64,000 nucleotides of DNA from assembly GCA_019359215.1 (NCBI GenBank), contig JAHHHS010000009.1, forward strand, positions 80,206-144,205, written 5' to 3'. The position numbers and the translations under genes were made by a program. The first letter of the stretch is position 1. Each line of letters begins with the position of its first letter. Below the pieces are notes generated by a model. That model searched no databases and was not told the DNA's origin. It saw nothing but the letters and a program-made list of their open reading frames with translations. This document shows, piece by piece, positions 62,501 to 64,000 of the stretch. This DNA comes from Nostoc indistinguendum CM1-VF10 (GTDB lineage: Bacteria; Cyanobacteriota; Cyanobacteriia; Cyanobacteriales; Nostocaceae).

Positions 62501-62732
62501 AACACCACCAACCACCTTCAGTGATATGAGCATAACGCTGCAACCATCCACTTTTCACCATTCCGGTATTGGTGCGAGGGAGTAGCTCAGAAATCAATAG
62601 GTACTCATAAGCAGTTACGCCTTGGAGTGACCTGAAATTGAGTTGCACTAGGTGTAAGTCTATACCACTACTCTTGACTAATTCTTCAAGGTGTTGGGGG
62701 TGTAAATAGTGCAGATGCATAGGGAAAGGCAC
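59574..62732 (-). CDS. Plasmid replication protein, CyRepA1-like (DUF3854 Toprim-like plus P-loop helicase-like module)
   Basis: PLILCEGVKKAATLLTQGYVAIAIPGITSGYR; VKSAKGTGKTTALQAVVQQAKIRNQPVLLITHRILLGRFL; IVILDEVEQSLWHLL; large cyanobacterial replicase architecture. Confidence 0.82.
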   Translation of the reverse strand: MPFPMHLHYLHPQHLEELVKSSGIDLHLVQLNFRSLQGVTAYEYLLISELLPRTNTGMVKSGWLQRYAHITEGGWWCSGLDPLNNWQMMEWGCFKPNQPRQNHNGKSIKYEHPPSTPTRVFCLRVTLQVWQQVAGRYNLVMPDNITITADGEARGFWQWVMQQNIPLILCEGVKKAATLLTQGYVAIAIPGITSGYRVVKDEFGKITRRQLIPDLAAFAITKRSFYICFDFETQLKTIAAVNNAISQLGCLFQQKNCTVKVIELPGIEKGVDEFIVAKGATSFDKVYRQSVDLEIYLAQTKPHTELTIPAALTLNRPYISEIPFPTSGLVGVKSAKGTGKTTALQAVVQQAKIRNQPVLLITHRILLGRFLCEKIGIQWGTHKEDTNKRIDKTLTPAPPILRSLLPQQSLGLCVDSIWKLNPENWRGAIVILDEVEQSLWHLLNSNTCKHKRVKILKLFQQLISTVLTTGGLVIAQDADLSDVSLEYLQGLAGIKLTPWVVLNQWKPQHGWDITFYDSPNPTPLIHQLELDLLAGRKCYVTTDSRAGRYSCETIERYLKERLQKLRRQFPKTLVVSSHTTNTPGHEAVDFIAAINQKISEYDGVFVTPSLGTGISIDVQHFDRVYGIFQGVIPDSEARQALARVRDDVPRVVWCAKRGIGLIGSGSTNYRLLSDWYQENQKENLALLSPLHKIDVDLPLVHDPIHLRTWAKLSARVNASIRLYRQSMQDGLIADGHQIQMRSNAVHNNIIRDLRLAFLATDADDLATRRRLILEIVKVQKDWAQSRQKAKDIKRKIKEIKQQNQLSVATAVANAKDIDYVEYEQLLVKHCLSDAERNQINKYVLRQRYGVEVTPWLKLQDDQGYYRQLLIHYYLTHESEYFHVRDQQEWHQQLSWGEGKVFLPDLKTYTLKVEAMRALGMLQFLESEREFTESNPDLILLKNIVFQHSKHIKRALGINLVGEKEQVSAIKILSRLLNLLGLKLKRVNEVYQIDLETLYDGRERIFAVWHQRDELMLAHVKSVGYELPDYSSDWKLEIIQPKAYAAAANILDS

Positions 62733-63061
62733 GAACGTAAGTCAATGAGATTAAAACATTAACATGCATCTGCTTTTTTTCTATAAGAGAGATTGCGAGG
62801 GTTTATGATATTTTTTTTACTTCGTTATGGGAGACACATCGGTTCGGACTTTAGTAGGCTATTCTGCCTATTAGATCCCCGAAGTAATAATTTTGTATTG
62901 TGATATTTGTTCGCTATTAATTTTTATTTATCAGTAAATTTTTCTGTTAAGGAATGCGATCGCTTGAGGGGTTGTAGTAGCGATCGCCATAGGGTAACAT
63001 TTTGCAAGACAAGCTTTGTCAAGAATCGTAGACGCACACTGGCTTGTAGCTATGTGCTATT

Positions 63062-63304
63062 TCAGTAGTGATATCGAGCTTGGAGAAAATCAATTCGGTC
63101 ATCACTTACTAGATAAACAATCCGGTGTTCTTGAGTAAGTTGCCGCGACCAAGCATTTGAATCTAAATATTTCAATGGTTCAGGTTTGCCAATACCTGTA
63201 AAAGGATCTCGCATAATCGCTTCTACCAAGTTAAAAGCGCGAAGCGCTGTTTTGCGGTTTGTCTCTACCCAATAGGCGAGGTCTTCCCGATATTGGTGCT
63301 GCAC
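63062..63304 (-). CDS. Txe/YoeB family addiction toxin (possible GTG start)
   Basis: YREDLAYWVETNRKTALRAFNLVEAIMRDPFTGIGKPEPLKYLDSNAWSRQLTQEHRIVYLVSDDRIDFLQARYHY. Confidence 0.9.
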   Translation of the reverse strand: MQHQYREDLAYWVETNRKTALRAFNLVEAIMRDPFTGIGKPEPLKYLDSNAWSRQLTQEHRIVYLVSDDRIDFLQARYHY

Positions 63305-63332
63305 TAGATTTATATTCTGTTACGTGAAATCA

Positions 63333-63692
63333 TTACTGAATAGGACGTAAAACTTCTAATTCACTAGGATGAGTTAAAACTTTGCCTAATGGCTCACTGA
63401 AATAAACAACTTGATAATTAGGTGCAAGTTCTGTTTGCAATTCCTTCCAAAGACTAATTCCTTCTTCTTCAAAAGCCGCTTCAGCCTCTGCACTCAAATC
63501 TGGTGAGTTAGCAGGATCTTGCCAATTTAATGTTGCATTGTAAGCAGATGCCCATTTTCTCAGATGGCTAATGGTTTTTTGACTGAGAGGCAGTTTTGCT
63601 GGATCGATGTTACCAACTTTATCAGCATCTGCCCACCATAAAGGGTCGCACCCATAATCAGCCATTAGTTTTATCTTTACTGCCATAGCCAT
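63333..63692 (-). CDS. Hypothetical protein upstream of the YoeB-like toxin
   Basis: MAVKIKLMADYGCDPLWWADADKVGNIDPAKLPLSQKTISHLRKWASAYNATLNW...; not YefM/Phd-like by eye. Confidence 0.7.
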   Translation of the reverse strand: MAMAVKIKLMADYGCDPLWWADADKVGNIDPAKLPLSQKTISHLRKWASAYNATLNWQDPANSPDLSAEAEAAFEEEGISLWKELQTELAPNYQVVYFSEPLGKVLTHPSELEVLRPIQ

Positions 63693-64000
63693 TCAGGTGA
63701 AATTATGGTAAGGAGGCGGGATTAGCTCCGACTATATAACCATTATCGCCTACACTCACTGCTATAGAACTCTTGCATAAATACTTTGTGGTATGATCAG
63801 GGGTTATTCTAATTTCAGTTTTTGGTAATTCAAATAGTAAGAATTTATAAATTTTTTTGAGCAAGTATTATAGGGCGATGGCTCCGACTGCGGCAGGCGA
63901 TAAGCCTACGGCATGGCTTCGCTTACGGCTAACTCAAAAAAAAGCAGCAAACACTGTTTCAGTTATTGATTAATTACTGAGATTGTTTGATTAATTTGAT

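Overview
The window is a cyanobacterial chromosome segment, most likely heterocyst-forming Nostocales (Nostoc/Anabaena-like). Support: many HIP1 GCGATCGC sites, Nostoc-style short tandem intergenic repeats, a rubA-ycf48-psbEFLJ cluster and a devBCA-type exporter. Gene content is mostly housekeeping and photosynthetic: ndhC/ndhK, rubA-ycf48-psbEFLJ, psaI, tic20-like, rpsF, argG, recG, tsf-rpsB, devACB, pcyA, maf, dapB, cobH. There is a phosphatase island (PhoA-like and PhoX-like enzymes, CDF transporter, two PEP-CTERM proteins), a solitary znuA behind a Zur-like box, a VapC-type and a YoeB-type toxin locus, and a CyRepA1-like plasmid replication protein near the right end. Several tiny photosystem genes (psbF, psbJ, psaI) are absent from the ORF track. 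The most notable finding is a set of interrupted genes whose lesions can be read at nucleotide level: (i) a Cache-HAMP-GGDEF diguanylate cyclase split exactly at an A_AAA_AAG slippery heptamer in the -1 register; (ii) a 155-bp MITE with 16-bp perfect TIRs and 10-bp TSDs in a secreted-protein gene; (iii) a 124-bp TA-flanked MITE in a Uma2 gene; (iv) an AraC regulator truncated by CGA->TGA at a decayed HIP1 site; (v) a MAPEG/DUF4336-like deletion chimera; (vi) an internally deleted ISAs1-like element inside a palindromic repeat with a 19-bp direct repeat; (vii) two further frameshifts. All calls come from reading the sequence; no database search was run.
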